Source: S015-6 sp964384945 | Lineage (GTDB): Bacteria; Desulfobacterota; DSWW01 | Direction of reading: 5' to 3' | NCBI GenBank assembly: GCA_964384945.1 | Contig: CAYLMK010000001.1 | Location: 62,001-126,000 of the forward strand | Length of the DNA stretch: 64,000 bases | Part shown: one piece after another, positions 15,991-24,490 of the stretch | Layout: the number at the start of each line of letters is the position of its first letter | Numbering within the stretch: position 1 is the first letter of the stretch | Translations under genes and position numbers: made by a program | Notes under the pieces: generated by a model | What the model was told of the DNA's origin: nothing | The model's database searches: none | What the model saw: the letters and a program-made list of their open reading frames with translations, nothing else

Positions 15991-17923
15991 AGCCCGTCTC
16001 CGCCAGAAGGTCCTGGTAGAGCCCCTCCAGGGTGATCGTCTCCGAAGACATCCGGATCCCTGCGCCGGCCGAGGTGTCGAAGACGATGAACTTGTCGGCC
16101 CCCGGCGCACTCTCGTCCCAGGAGGTCCAGGGAAGGTCCGCGCCGCCCCTGCCCCTGCCGGGGTCCCCGTTGTAGGCGAACTCGGCCCAGTAGGAGGACA
16201 TGCTCGCCCCCAGCTCCAGCCTGCCCGGGAGGTTCTCCGGCGTGTAGACCATGGAGGCAAAATCCGGAACCATGAACTGGTTGAAGTCGTGGAAGACGAA
16301 GGCGATCTCCAGGCTGTGGGCCGCGCCGAGCAGGAACCCCACGTCCACGAGCCCCATGAAGACGGGCTCCTCGTCCCAGTCGAACCGGTAGGCCCAGACC
16401 CCGGGCTGGCCCGGGGTCCGGCTGAGGGTCGAGGCGATCGCATCGACCGAAACCGCCTTCATCGCATCCGTCGTGTAACGGGAGTAGAGGGCATAGTAGG
16501 CCGGATCCTTGGCCCCGACCGGGACCCCTGCGAGGAAGTTCACGAAGGCCGGGTCGAGCACCATGAACAGCTTGCTCTCGTCCCGGTTGCTCCCGATGAT
16601 GAGCGGCACCGCGTTGTAGGTCGCGGTGTCCTGGAACAAGGCCATGGGATCCGCATCCGGCAAGACGGTTCCGTCCCGGAACATGTGAGGCCAGGAGATC
16701 ATGCCGCCGTATCCGCCCTCGTACATGCGCATGATCTCGCCCGCGCTCTTGCCTTCGAGGTAGGCGGCGATCTCTCCTGGGGTCATCGCATCCTGGACCA
16801 GCATGGCCTCCTCCCGATCGGCGGCGCTGCCGTCCTCGATCAGCAGGCTGTTGATCACCTCCCGCGAGCTGCGGGGATGGCCGCCGTCCTCGATGTAGTT
16901 CCATCCGACCGCAACCTCGGTGGTGGCGATGCCGCCGCTCTCGGCTATGGCCCGGTGGAACTTGCCCGCCGCCTGCGGTGTGATCATCATGGCGAGCGTG
17001 TCCCGGGAGCCCGCGGATTCGCCGAAAACGGTCACGTTGCCCGGATCTCCGCCGAAGGCCTCGATGTTCTCCTGCACCCAGTCGAGGACGCGGACGGCAT
17101 CCAGGGTGCCATAGTTCCCGGAATCGTCCAGGGCATCCCCGCTCTCGAGCGCGGGATGGGTGAACCACCCGAAGGGCCCGAGCCTGTAATTGAAAGTGAG
17201 GACGATGACGTTGTACATCCGCGCCAGGTACTGGCCGTCGTAGCCGCCGCCGTCTCCGATGCTGTTTCCGCCCCCGTGGATCCAGACCATGACGGGCAGG
17301 CGGCCCTCTCCTGTCGGTACGGCGCCCGCCGGGAACGGGGGCGCCCAGATGTTCAAGAAAAGGCAGTCTTCGGAGCCGACGGGGCTGCCGAACATCCCCT
17401 CCGGGGCATCGGAGAGCAAATCCGCAATCTGCGTGCAGGCGGAACCGGTCTCCAGGGCAAGCCACGTATTCGTCCAGCCCGCGGCGGGCCTCGGCGCCTT
17501 CCAGCGCAGCCCGCCCACCGGAGGGGCTGCATACGGGATCCCCAACCAGGCATGCGCACCTTCGGAGGTACTCGACCCCACGACCGTCCCGCCCTCCGTC
17601 AGCCTCTCGGTAACCGTTTCGATGGAGAAGTCCACTCCCTTCACATCCGAAAAGTATTTCTTGACCACCTCTCTTCCCACAGACCGCGCGTAACCCGCTG
17701 GAGGGTCCATTGCAACCCGGTAGGTTCCGCCTTTGACGTTCCCGAACAGGAAGGCCCCGTCTTCGTCCGTCAACACCTGCTGGAACCCGTTTCCGGTCAG
17801 GACGACCCGGACCCCCTCCACGCCGGCTCCGTCCAGCGTGACCCTCCCCTGGATGTCGCCCAAACAGCCCGAGGCCAGGATTGCCGCCGCGAACGGCAGG
17901 AGCCAACTCACTCTGCGAGCCAT
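15869..17923 (-). CDS. Type B carboxylesterase lipoprotein with N-terminal carboxypeptidase-like domain
   Basis: About 684 residues. The N-terminus is a lipoprotein signal (basic MARR, hydrophobic core, LASGC lipobox with Cys20). Residues 22-95 (GRVTLDGAGVEGVRVVLTG, then TDEDGAFLFGNVKGGTYRVA) form a carboxypeptidase-regulatory-like beta-sandwich. The esterase part has the oxyanion motif VWIHGGGNSIG, the nucleophile in VFGESAGS, and a candidate His in LGAAHSLEIAFVF. It probably hydrolyses carboxylic esters at the cell envelope. ATG 17923 follows GGGAGGATCGAC. A tail-to-tail overlap with dinB is notable. Confidence 0.87.
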   Translation of the reverse strand: MARRVSWLLPFAAAILASGCLGDIQGRVTLDGAGVEGVRVVLTGNGFQQVLTDEDGAFLFGNVKGGTYRVAMDPPAGYARSVGREVVKKYFSDVKGVDFSIETVTERLTEGGTVVGSSTSEGAHAWLGIPYAAPPVGGLRWKAPRPAAGWTNTWLALETGSACTQIADLLSDAPEGMFGSPVGSEDCLFLNIWAPPFPAGAVPTGEGRLPVMVWIHGGGNSIGDGGGYDGQYLARMYNVIVLTFNYRLGPFGWFTHPALESGDALDDSGNYGTLDAVRVLDWVQENIEAFGGDPGNVTVFGESAGSRDTLAMMITPQAAGKFHRAIAESGGIATTEVAVGWNYIEDGGHPRSSREVINSLLIEDGSAADREEAMLVQDAMTPGEIAAYLEGKSAGEIMRMYEGGYGGMISWPHMFRDGTVLPDADPMALFQDTATYNAVPLIIGSNRDESKLFMVLDPAFVNFLAGVPVGAKDPAYYALYSRYTTDAMKAVSVDAIASTLSRTPGQPGVWAYRFDWDEEPVFMGLVDVGFLLGAAHSLEIAFVFHDFNQFMVPDFASMVYTPENLPGRLELGASMSSYWAEFAYNGDPGRGRGGADLPWTSWDESAPGADKFIVFDTSAGAGIRMSSETITLEGLYQDLLAETGFKTQEQHCGMYVQLFGGTGLWSDEDYRNLGEEGCAAYPPD

Positions 17924-18412
17924 GTCGATCCTCCCTGCGGCTTGTGCCGGGCCGGCATCCGGCCCGATCTTGTGCCATATTGTGTAAAATAGTTCTATTG
18001 AATTCTCGTCCCTTCCAGTACCACCGATCACGCACGGATGTCAACCGCCGCGGTTGACCCGCGGGCGAAGCGTCGAGCCTGCCCGCCGCGACGAACGTCG
18101 GATCAAACCGCTTGATGGACGGCTCCGTGCGCCGGTCTCAGGCGCCTGCTCCCACCCGCGGTGGATGGCACGGCGCGAAGCGTCCGTCCCATCTCAGGAA
18201 TGCATTCCGCTCTCTTCGGATGCGCCCCTCCATCTTTCTTGCCTGAGCACGGCCGGTTCAGCGGTTCCGGCTGACCGGCCCTCTCCGTTCGCCGTCCGCG
18301 TTACCCTCTCAGGCGAATCTGGTATACTGTTTTCCGCACAGGCAGGTTCCGTGGGTATCTCCGGATGTCCGTTCGACCCCTCAGCGCAGTTCGAGAGATA
18401 GCGGCAGCCGCC
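17924..18412 (+). other. Divergent intergenic region (489 bases)
   Basis: No gene was supported here. The region must carry promoters for the esterase (leftward) and the ferredoxin lipoprotein (rightward). A possible rightward promoter is TTACCC (18301-18306), 16 bp, TATACT (18323-18328); its -10 is good but its -35 poor. AT-rich sequence near 17980-18005 is the likeliest place for the leftward promoter. No repeat or RNA structure was recognised. Confidence 0.35.
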
Positions 18413-19246
18413 ATGAACATGAAGCGCCGTGAATTCCTTGCCGGATCCGCCGCCGGAATCCTGGGCGCAGCCTCGGCGGCCTCCTTGGCCGGTTGCGCCG
18501 GCCCCTCCGCACCGACCCGGCCGCACCGGCATATCGACCCCGCAGCCTGCATCGGCTGCGGGCAGTGCGTGAGCCTCTGCCCCATGGGCGCCATCCGCCT
18601 CGGCGACGAGGCCGCGTCGATCGAGCCGAACGAGTGCGCCGAGTGCGGGGTATGCACCCGGTCGCGGGTCTGCCCGGCCGACGCGATCCGTCCCGGAAGG
18701 CTTGCCTGGCCGCGCACGCTGCGGGAGGCCTTCAGCAACCCCATCGTGGTCCACGAGGCAACCGGGGTGCGCGGAAGGGGCACCGAGGGGATGAAGACCA
18801 ATGACAGCATGAACCGTTACCCGAACGGGACCCTCGGGGTCTTCATCGAACTGGGTCGTCCGGCCCTTGGAACCCGCTTCGCGGATGTGGAACGGGTGGT
18901 CAGGAAATTCATGGCGCACGGGTATGCGCCGGCCCCGGACAATCCGGTGGCCGGGCTGGTGGCGGACCCGGAGCAGGGCACGCTTCGGCCCGAGGTCTTG
19001 CAGGAGAAGGCGCTCTCCGTCCTGGTCGAGTTCATCGTGCCCGAGGCGGCCGTCCCCGAGGTGAAGGGGCTGCTCGACGAACTCGCCGCCGAGGTGGATA
19101 CCGTGTTCAGCGTGGGCATCGCGCTCCGGGCCGCGGCGGACGGCACGTCGCGCCTCGATTCCCTGTTCGGGCCCGAGGTCTTCCGGCTGCCGAACGGCAA
19201 GGTCAATCTCGGGCTGGCCCAGGACCTTTCCTCCTGGGGGGGCTGA
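18413..19246 (+). CDS. Tat-type lipoprotein with two [4Fe-4S] clusters
   Basis: About 277 residues. The N-terminus MKRREFLAGSAAGILG has a twin-Arg signal, followed by LAGC, a lipobox, so export in folded form and lipid anchoring are expected. Residues 40-85 form a dicluster ferredoxin: CIGCGQCVSLCP and CAECGVCTRSRVCP. The remaining 170 residues (from NRYPNGTLGVFIELGRP) match no family I recognise. ATG 18413 or 18419 may be the start; neither has a strong ribosome site. It ends 3 bases before the next gene, and the two probably form one electron-transfer or maturation unit. Confidence 0.8.
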   Translation: MNMKRREFLAGSAAGILGAASAASLAGCAGPSAPTRPHRHIDPAACIGCGQCVSLCPMGAIRLGDEAASIEPNECAECGVCTRSRVCPADAIRPGRLAWPRTLREAFSNPIVVHEATGVRGRGTEGMKTNDSMNRYPNGTLGVFIELGRPALGTRFADVERVVRKFMAHGYAPAPDNPVAGLVADPEQGTLRPEVLQEKALSVLVEFIVPEAAVPEVKGLLDELAAEVDTVFSVGIALRAAADGTSRLDSLFGPEVFRLPNGKVNLGLAQDLSSWGG

Positions 19247-19249
19247 ACC

Positions 19250-19978
19250 GTGTCGCACACGTCGCAGCGCAGGGGACTGGACCCGGCAAGGCCCGGGGAG
19301 GAAATGATCGTGCTGGCCATGGTGCCGAGGCGACACGCAGGAAACCGGCGTGCGCAAGAGGCCATGAGGTCCCTGGCCGAACGCATGCTCGCCCACAGGC
19401 CCCACTTGTGGCTGTCCCACAATTTCCTCGATCTCGACATCCCGCAGCTCGGCTCCAAGCAGACCCTGCTCCGATGGATGCACCGCATACGGCCCGAGGC
19501 CACCCGCGAGATGCTCTTCAAGGCGGTTGCAGAGGAATCGAGCGTGCTGACTGCCATCTACACAAAGGAAGACGACGCCTGTTCTCTCGTCAAGGAGCTC
19601 ACGGGTTCCTGGCTCGAGGAGAACCGGCGGCACGGCGCCCCCGTTTCGATCGTTTTGAGCGGCCTGTTCGGCGACATCGAACGATGCTGCGGAAAGGCCG
19701 GGCTCCGGCCTCACACCTACCTGCACAGCCTCGGGTGCATGGGGCGCACCGAGCGGTTGCCCGGGGCCGCGGAACTCGAGCTCATCACGATGTGCGGCCA
19801 CGGCCTGATCGCCGTCTCCAGGGTGCGATGGCTGCTCGAGAGGATCGAAGCGGGAGAGATCACGGCGGAAGAGGCGGCGCAGGATGTGGCCAGGCCCTGC
19901 GTGTGCGGAATCGTGAACAAGGAAAGGGCGGCGAGGATCTTTGCGTCGCTCGTTGCGAGCCCGACCGGCAAGGGGTGA
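19250..19978 (+). CDS. Unrecognised Cys-containing protein paired with the ferredoxin lipoprotein
   Basis: This 242-residue soluble protein has no signal peptide. Its C-terminal half has a distinctive Cys pattern: IERCCGKAG, LHSLGCMGR, LITMCGHGLIAVSRVRWLLE and ARPCVCGIVNKERAARIF, with CGHGLI and CxCGI standing out as likely metal- or cluster-binding or catalytic sites. I do not recognise a named function. It starts (GTG) three bases after the Tat ferredoxin lipoprotein gene, so co-expression is almost certain. An in-frame ATG at 19304 lies too close to its GGGGAGG to be a better start. Confidence 0.65.
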   Translation: MSHTSQRRGLDPARPGEEMIVLAMVPRRHAGNRRAQEAMRSLAERMLAHRPHLWLSHNFLDLDIPQLGSKQTLLRWMHRIRPEATREMLFKAVAEESSVLTAIYTKEDDACSLVKELTGSWLEENRRHGAPVSIVLSGLFGDIERCCGKAGLRPHTYLHSLGCMGRTERLPGAAELELITMCGHGLIAVSRVRWLLERIEAGEITAEEAAQDVARPCVCGIVNKERAARIFASLVASPTGKG

Positions 19979-20022
19979 GGCCCGCCCCGCCTGCCCGCGG
20001 CGGTCGAACCCCCCGGTCCCGG

Positions 20023-20772
20023 TCAGTCCCAGTCGAGGGTCTCCAGGTACTCGCGCAACTGCCCCGCGGTTCGGAACTTCCTGAGAATGAGGGTCCGTTT
20101 CAGGCCGCAGCAGATCTCCTTGACGATCCGGGGGTGCCTTGCGTAGTGTTTCGCCCCCCCGATCACATCGTAGAACACCCGGATCAGGTCGATCACGTCC
20201 TGATGGATGTTCGAGGGTCTCGGCGCCCCCCAGTGGAACAGGTCCACGAGCTTCACCTCGAACCCGAGGCCGGAGCGGTTCACGATGATGTTTTCGTCGT
20301 GAAGGTCCCCGTGGTAGTCCCCGAGCATGTGGATGCACTCGATTCCGGAGGCCAGGCTGTGGAGCAGATGCAGGCCTTCGAACACCGTGAGCCGCTTTCC
20401 CGGCTGGCGCTTGAGCATCTCGTAGAGCAGTTCCCCCTCCACGAAGTCGGACACCAGGAAGGTGATCGGCATGCCGCGGAAGCGGATCGTCTCGTGGGTG
20501 TGGTACTGGATCAGGATGTCACAGAAGCGGAGCCGGTGCAGCTTCTTGGCGTAGAAGTTCGCATTCCGGTCCCTCGGGTTGCGGTGCGGGTAGAAGAACT
20601 TGGCGGCCCGCACGATACCCATGTTGATCTCCCGGACCTTGAAGACCTCCCCTTCCCATCCGGCGCCCAGCCGCGAGAGCACCTCGTACTTCCCCGCGAG
20701 CACCCGGCCGGCCGGGAAATCGAATGCATCGATCCGCCGTTTCTTGGTCTTCTTCGGCTTCGGCTTCGCCAT
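20023..20772 (-). CDS. Serine/threonine protein kinase-like protein
   Basis: About 249 residues. After a basic N-terminus (MAKPKPKKTKKRR) comes a small protein-kinase fold: glycine loop RLGAGWEGEVFKV, the ATP-binding Lys in AAKFF, and the catalytic loop YHGDLHDENIIV, which keeps the Asp and Asn of HxDxxxxN. The metal-binding DFG is replaced by VDLFHW, retaining Asp. The domain is short, lacking much of the C-lobe, somewhat like RIO or phosphotransferase-type kinases. Substrate is unknown. It is divergent from the esterase-like gene at 20865, with 92 bases between, and its start fits a promoter 7 bases upstream. Confidence 0.75.
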   Translation of the reverse strand: MAKPKPKKTKKRRIDAFDFPAGRVLAGKYEVLSRLGAGWEGEVFKVREINMGIVRAAKFFYPHRNPRDRNANFYAKKLHRLRFCDILIQYHTHETIRFRGMPITFLVSDFVEGELLYEMLKRQPGKRLTVFEGLHLLHSLASGIECIHMLGDYHGDLHDENIIVNRSGLGFEVKLVDLFHWGAPRPSNIHQDVIDLIRVFYDVIGGAKHYARHPRIVKEICCGLKRTLILRKFRTAGQLREYLETLDWD

Positions 20773-20779
20773 GGGCAAA

Positions 20780-20808
20780 TTGATAGTCGATTCCGCACCC
20801 CGGGTCAA
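20780..20808 (-). promoter_or_regulatory. Promoter of the kinase gene, placed for a leaderless mRNA
   Basis: On the minus strand, TTGACC (20808-20803) and TATCAA (20785-20780) are separated by 17 bp. Only 7 bases lie between the -10 box and the ATG at 20772, so transcription would begin at or next to the start codon. No ribosome site is visible, which agrees. Confidence 0.5.
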
Positions 20809-20827
20809 GCGCCGTTCATTTCGGGCC

Positions 20828-20856
20828 TCGAAATCCCTGCCGCGGTCTGCTATAAG
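20828..20856 (+). promoter_or_regulatory. Promoter of the esterase-like gene, nearly leaderless
   Basis: TCGAAA at 20828-20833 and TATAAG at 20851-20856 are 17 bp apart. Eight bases separate the -10 box from the ATG at 20865, so the 5' leader would be one or two bases at most. Confidence 0.42.
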
Positions 20857-20864
20857 CTGGGGGC

Positions 20865-21980
20865 ATGGAATCGGAAGCGAACGGGGTCACGGCCGCCTTC
20901 TCCAGGAAGCTCGACACCCTCTGCTCCGAGCTGGTCAGGGCCCTCCGGGCAATCGAGCAACTTCAGCGCAGGTTCTTCCCTCCTGCGATCGCAAGCCTCC
21001 AGGAAGAGATCCTCCCGCTCCTGCCGACCCTCGAGCAGGCCCGCCGCGACATCCGGAAGATCGAGCCCTCCCGCGGCTTCGAGGGGATTCGGGACACCGT
21101 AGACCGTTCGGCCGGGCTCATGGCCGAAGCGCTCGAGTTGGTCACCGGTTCCAGCCGCATCGACATGGAAAACGCGGTCATCCGGGTCCTCCAGGGCCTT
21201 CGGAAGTGCTGCCGCGCCCAGGAGCAGCTTTTCCGGCTTCGACGTGAGCTGCCGCGGATCAACCGGTTCTTCCTGGAGCCCGAGGCGAGAGACCGGGCCT
21301 CCCAACTCGATCCGGAGCCTCCTCTGCGGGAGGCCGTCGGCCTGCACCACAAGGGAACGGAACGCGACCCGTACGCCCGGGGGGCCTATTCGCTTTACGT
21401 GCCGGAGTCGTACGACGGCGCGAAGCCCTGGCCCCTGGTGACCGCCCTGCACGGCGGGTTCGGTCACGGCCGGGACTTCCTGTGGAACTGGCTTCGGGAG
21501 GCGCGCAGCCGGCGCTTTCTCCTGCTGGCCCCGACCTCCGCAGGCAGCACCTGGTCCCTTCTCATGCCCGAGGTCGACGGCGCGGCCATCGACGCCATGC
21601 TGCGGGAGGTCACGGCGGCCTGGAACGTGGACCCGGACCGGATGCTCCTGACCGGCATATCGGACGGCGGGACCTTTGCCCTGGCAACCTGCATGCGGGG
21701 CGACTCCCCATTCACTGCATATGCCGTCATTGCCTGCGTGCTGCCGCCCGGTCCCCTCGAGACGGCCCGGGGAAGGAGGATCTACTGGATCCACGGGGCA
21801 CTCGACTGGATGTTTCGCCTGCAAATCGCCCAGAGGGATGCGAGGGTGCTCGAACAGGCGGGGGCAGACGTCACCCTGCGCGTGGTCCATGACCTTTCGC
21901 ACACGTACCCGAGGGAGGAGAACCGCGGCATCCTCGACTGGTTCGACCCGTGCCTCCGCCTCTCGGGCTCCACGACCTAG
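20865..21980 (+). CDS. Alpha/beta hydrolase, PHB-depolymerase/esterase-like, with helical N-terminal domain
   Basis: This 371-residue protein has two parts. Residues 1-150 are predicted helical (for example QLQRRFFPPAIASLQEEI) and match no family I know. Residues 165-365 are an alpha/beta hydrolase: the oxyanion segment TALHGGFGHGRDF, nucleophile in TGISDGG, the late Asp region WIHGALDWMF and His in HDLSHTYP. Similar domains occur in feruloyl esterases and PHB depolymerases, but without a signal peptide this protein is cytoplasmic. It is divergent from the kinase gene; a functional link is possible but unproven. Confidence 0.78.
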   Translation: MESEANGVTAAFSRKLDTLCSELVRALRAIEQLQRRFFPPAIASLQEEILPLLPTLEQARRDIRKIEPSRGFEGIRDTVDRSAGLMAEALELVTGSSRIDMENAVIRVLQGLRKCCRAQEQLFRLRRELPRINRFFLEPEARDRASQLDPEPPLREAVGLHHKGTERDPYARGAYSLYVPESYDGAKPWPLVTALHGGFGHGRDFLWNWLREARSRRFLLLAPTSAGSTWSLLMPEVDGAAIDAMLREVTAAWNVDPDRMLLTGISDGGTFALATCMRGDSPFTAYAVIACVLPPGPLETARGRRIYWIHGALDWMFRLQIAQRDARVLEQAGADVTLRVVHDLSHTYPREENRGILDWFDPCLRLSGSTT

Positions 21981-22025
21981 GCTCGGGACGGTCCCCAGCG
22001 TCCCGGGCGCGAAAGGGGGGAATGC

Positions 22026-24422
22026 ATGAAGGCTCTCAAGCACGGCCTGACGATCCTGGCGGCCGTGGCCGCTCTTGCCGGGATTGCCGGCTGGGTCTTT
22101 TTTCGGCTTCCTTTGCCCGATTACGAAGGGACGGTGGAGATCGAAGGCCTCGCGTCCGATGTCCGGGTGCACTTCGACCGCTACGGCATCCCGCACATCT
22201 TGGCCGAGAACGACGAAGACCTCTTCCTCGCACAGGGCTACCTCACAGCGAGGGAGAGAATGTTCCAGATGGACATGACCCGGCTGGCCGGCCGGGGCGA
22301 GCTTTCCAGCCTCTTCGGAGAGAGCACGGTCCCGACCGACAGGTTCATGAAGACGGTCGGATTCTACCGACTGGCCCGCGCCGAATACCGCCGCCTCTCC
22401 CCTGAATGCGTTGACGCGATTCTCGCGTACACGCGAGGGGTGAATGCCTACCTGGAAACCATGAGGCACCTGCCCCGCGAGTACGTCTTCCTCCGTGCAC
22501 GGCCGGCCCCCTGGGTTCCGGAGGACACGGTGGTCTGCGGCACGCTCATGGCCTACGGCCTGACCCGGTCGAAAAAGGCGGACCTGATCCTGCACCAAAT
22601 CGGGGAGAAGACGGATCCGGGAACGCTCGGGCACTTCGTCCCGGTCCCGCCGGACTCCGCCCCCACCGTATCCGGGCCGGCCGCGAGGCAAGGGTCCGGA
22701 CCGCGCACGCTCCCGTTCGTCTGGAATTCGTCGTCCTTCCTCGCGGCGAGCGTCATTCAGACGCCGCCCGGCCTGCCCGAGACCGCAGCCAGCAACTGGA
22801 TGATCTTCGCCGGTTCGGTCACGTCCACCGGGGCGCCCCTCTTCACCGGAAGCCCGGACCTCGAGCCCAAGATCCCGGCCCTCTTCTACGTGGTTCACCT
22901 GAAGTCGGACAGGACGAACGTCATGGGCGGGGCGATCCCCGGTACGCCGGGCGTGAGCGCCGTGGGGTTCAACGGCGAGATCGCATGGGCCGCGGTCAAC
23001 GGGAGGGTGGACGAGCTCGACTACTTCATCGAGAGGGTCGACCCCGGGAACCCGGATCGGTACCTGACCGAAAACGGCTACGAAGATTTTCAGGTCGTGG
23101 AGGAGACGCTCCGGACCAAGACCCGCGACGGAATCCGGCAAGAGCCTCTGCGAGTCAGGCTCTCGCGGCACGGGCCCATCATCTCGGAGGTCATGCCCCT
23201 GGCGCCGGAGAACGCGGCCATGCAGTGGGTCGGGCTGCAGCCCACGGGGCTCTTCGAGGCCTTCCTGGCCCTGAACCGGGCCACGGACTTCGCGTCGTTT
23301 CGGAGCGCCCTGAGCCACATGAAGACCCCGACCCTGAATGTCGGCTACGCGGATGCGAAGGGGAACATCGGGTACCAGTACACGGCCTCGCCGCCGATAC
23401 GGAAGAAGGGGTCCGGGGCCCTCCCGGTGCCGGGCTGGACGGGCGAGTACGAGTGGGAGGGCGCCATCCCCTTCGAGCGGCTTCCCTATGACCTGAACCC
23501 GGAGAAGGGCTATCTGGGCTCGTTCAACAACCCGGCCAGGGAAACCGATTTTCACATGACGAACCACTACCTGTACGAGCGGGCCTTTCGCTTCGAGGAG
23601 CTGGCCGCCGAACTCGGAGGCCTTTCGCCGGAGGGGGCCCGAGCCCTGCAACGGGACACGGTCTCGGTCGTGGCGAAGCGCTGGGTCCCCCACGCGGTGG
23701 GCGCCTGCAGCGAGCGAAGCGACCTCGCCCCGGCCCTGAGGCTCTTCGAGGGCTGGGACTTCGGCATCCGGAAGGAAAGCCCGGCGGCCGCGCTCTTCAA
23801 TGCCTTCTATTTCCGGCTGATGGAGAACGCCTTCGCGGACGAGGTGGGGCTCCCCCTGTGGAAGGAGCACCTGTCGGAGAGTTACCACATCTACATCCCG
23901 GATCTTCTCCTGCTTCGCATGGCGGACCGGAACGACCACATCCTGTTCGACAACGTCTTGACCCCGGCCGTCCGGGAGACGCGGGACATGCTCGTCACGA
24001 AGAGCGTGGAGGATGCGGTCGGCGAGCTCACCCGCAGGCTCGGGCCGGATCCCGGGGGATGGGCGTGGGGCAAAGTCCACCGCATGACCTTCGAGCATCC
24101 TCTGGGTGCCAAGCTCCCCTTCCTCAACCTCCGCCCGATCCCGACGGACGGAGACGGCTTCACGATCAACGCGGGCTGGTGGAACAGCCGGAAGCCCTAC
24201 GAGATGGAGTCGGGCGGCGTGATACGCCTCGTCGTCGATTTCTCCGACATCGAGAACTCCACCATCATCTGCCCGCCCGGCCAGTCCGGCCACTGGACGA
24301 GCCCCCACTACGACGACCTGGCGAGCCTGTGGGCGGAGGGCGGGCAGATTCCGATGCATTTCGCCGGCGCCGAGGATCTGCCGAGGGTTCTCACGCTGCG
24401 GGCGGCCGGGAAAAAGCCTTAG
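22026..24422 (+). CDS. Penicillin acylase family protein (Ntn hydrolase)
   Basis: This 798-residue protein begins with an N-terminal membrane or signal segment (LTILAAVAALAGIAGWVFF), followed by the alpha-chain region DRYGIPHILAENDEDLFLAQGY typical of penicillin amidases. The autocatalytic junction is probably before Ser in TAASNWMIFAGS, whose Ser-Asn-Trp is the conserved start of the beta chain. Later conserved parts include GGAIPGTPGVSAVGFNGEIAW and YADAKGNIGYQ. Family members split amide bonds of acylated amines such as acyl-homoserine lactones or beta-lactams; the substrate here is unknown. It lies 45 bases after the esterase-like gene. Confidence 0.9.
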   Translation: MKALKHGLTILAAVAALAGIAGWVFFRLPLPDYEGTVEIEGLASDVRVHFDRYGIPHILAENDEDLFLAQGYLTARERMFQMDMTRLAGRGELSSLFGESTVPTDRFMKTVGFYRLARAEYRRLSPECVDAILAYTRGVNAYLETMRHLPREYVFLRARPAPWVPEDTVVCGTLMAYGLTRSKKADLILHQIGEKTDPGTLGHFVPVPPDSAPTVSGPAARQGSGPRTLPFVWNSSSFLAASVIQTPPGLPETAASNWMIFAGSVTSTGAPLFTGSPDLEPKIPALFYVVHLKSDRTNVMGGAIPGTPGVSAVGFNGEIAWAAVNGRVDELDYFIERVDPGNPDRYLTENGYEDFQVVEETLRTKTRDGIRQEPLRVRLSRHGPIISEVMPLAPENAAMQWVGLQPTGLFEAFLALNRATDFASFRSALSHMKTPTLNVGYADAKGNIGYQYTASPPIRKKGSGALPVPGWTGEYEWEGAIPFERLPYDLNPEKGYLGSFNNPARETDFHMTNHYLYERAFRFEELAAELGGLSPEGARALQRDTVSVVAKRWVPHAVGACSERSDLAPALRLFEGWDFGIRKESPAAALFNAFYFRLMENAFADEVGLPLWKEHLSESYHIYIPDLLLLRMADRNDHILFDNVLTPAVRETRDMLVTKSVEDAVGELTRRLGPDPGGWAWGKVHRMTFEHPLGAKLPFLNLRPIPTDGDGFTINAGWWNSRKPYEMESGGVIRLVVDFSDIENSTIICPPGQSGHWTSPHYDDLASLWAEGGQIPMHFAGAEDLPRVLTLRAAGKKP

Positions 24423-24437
24423 TCCTCCGGCGCGAAC

Positions 24438-24455
24438 CGTCGTATAATGGCGACG
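24438..24455 (+). promoter_or_regulatory. -10 box inside a palindrome upstream of the radical SAM gene
   Basis: A perfect TATAAT (24443-24448) is framed by CGTCG (24438-24442) and CGACG (24451-24455), which form an inverted repeat. The -35 is poor. A repressor binding the palindrome would cover the -10 box directly. Transcription would begin near 24455, about 36 bases before the GTG start. Confidence 0.42.
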
Positions 24456-24490
24456 ACGATTGCAAATCCGAACGAGAGGAGCGCCGAGCC

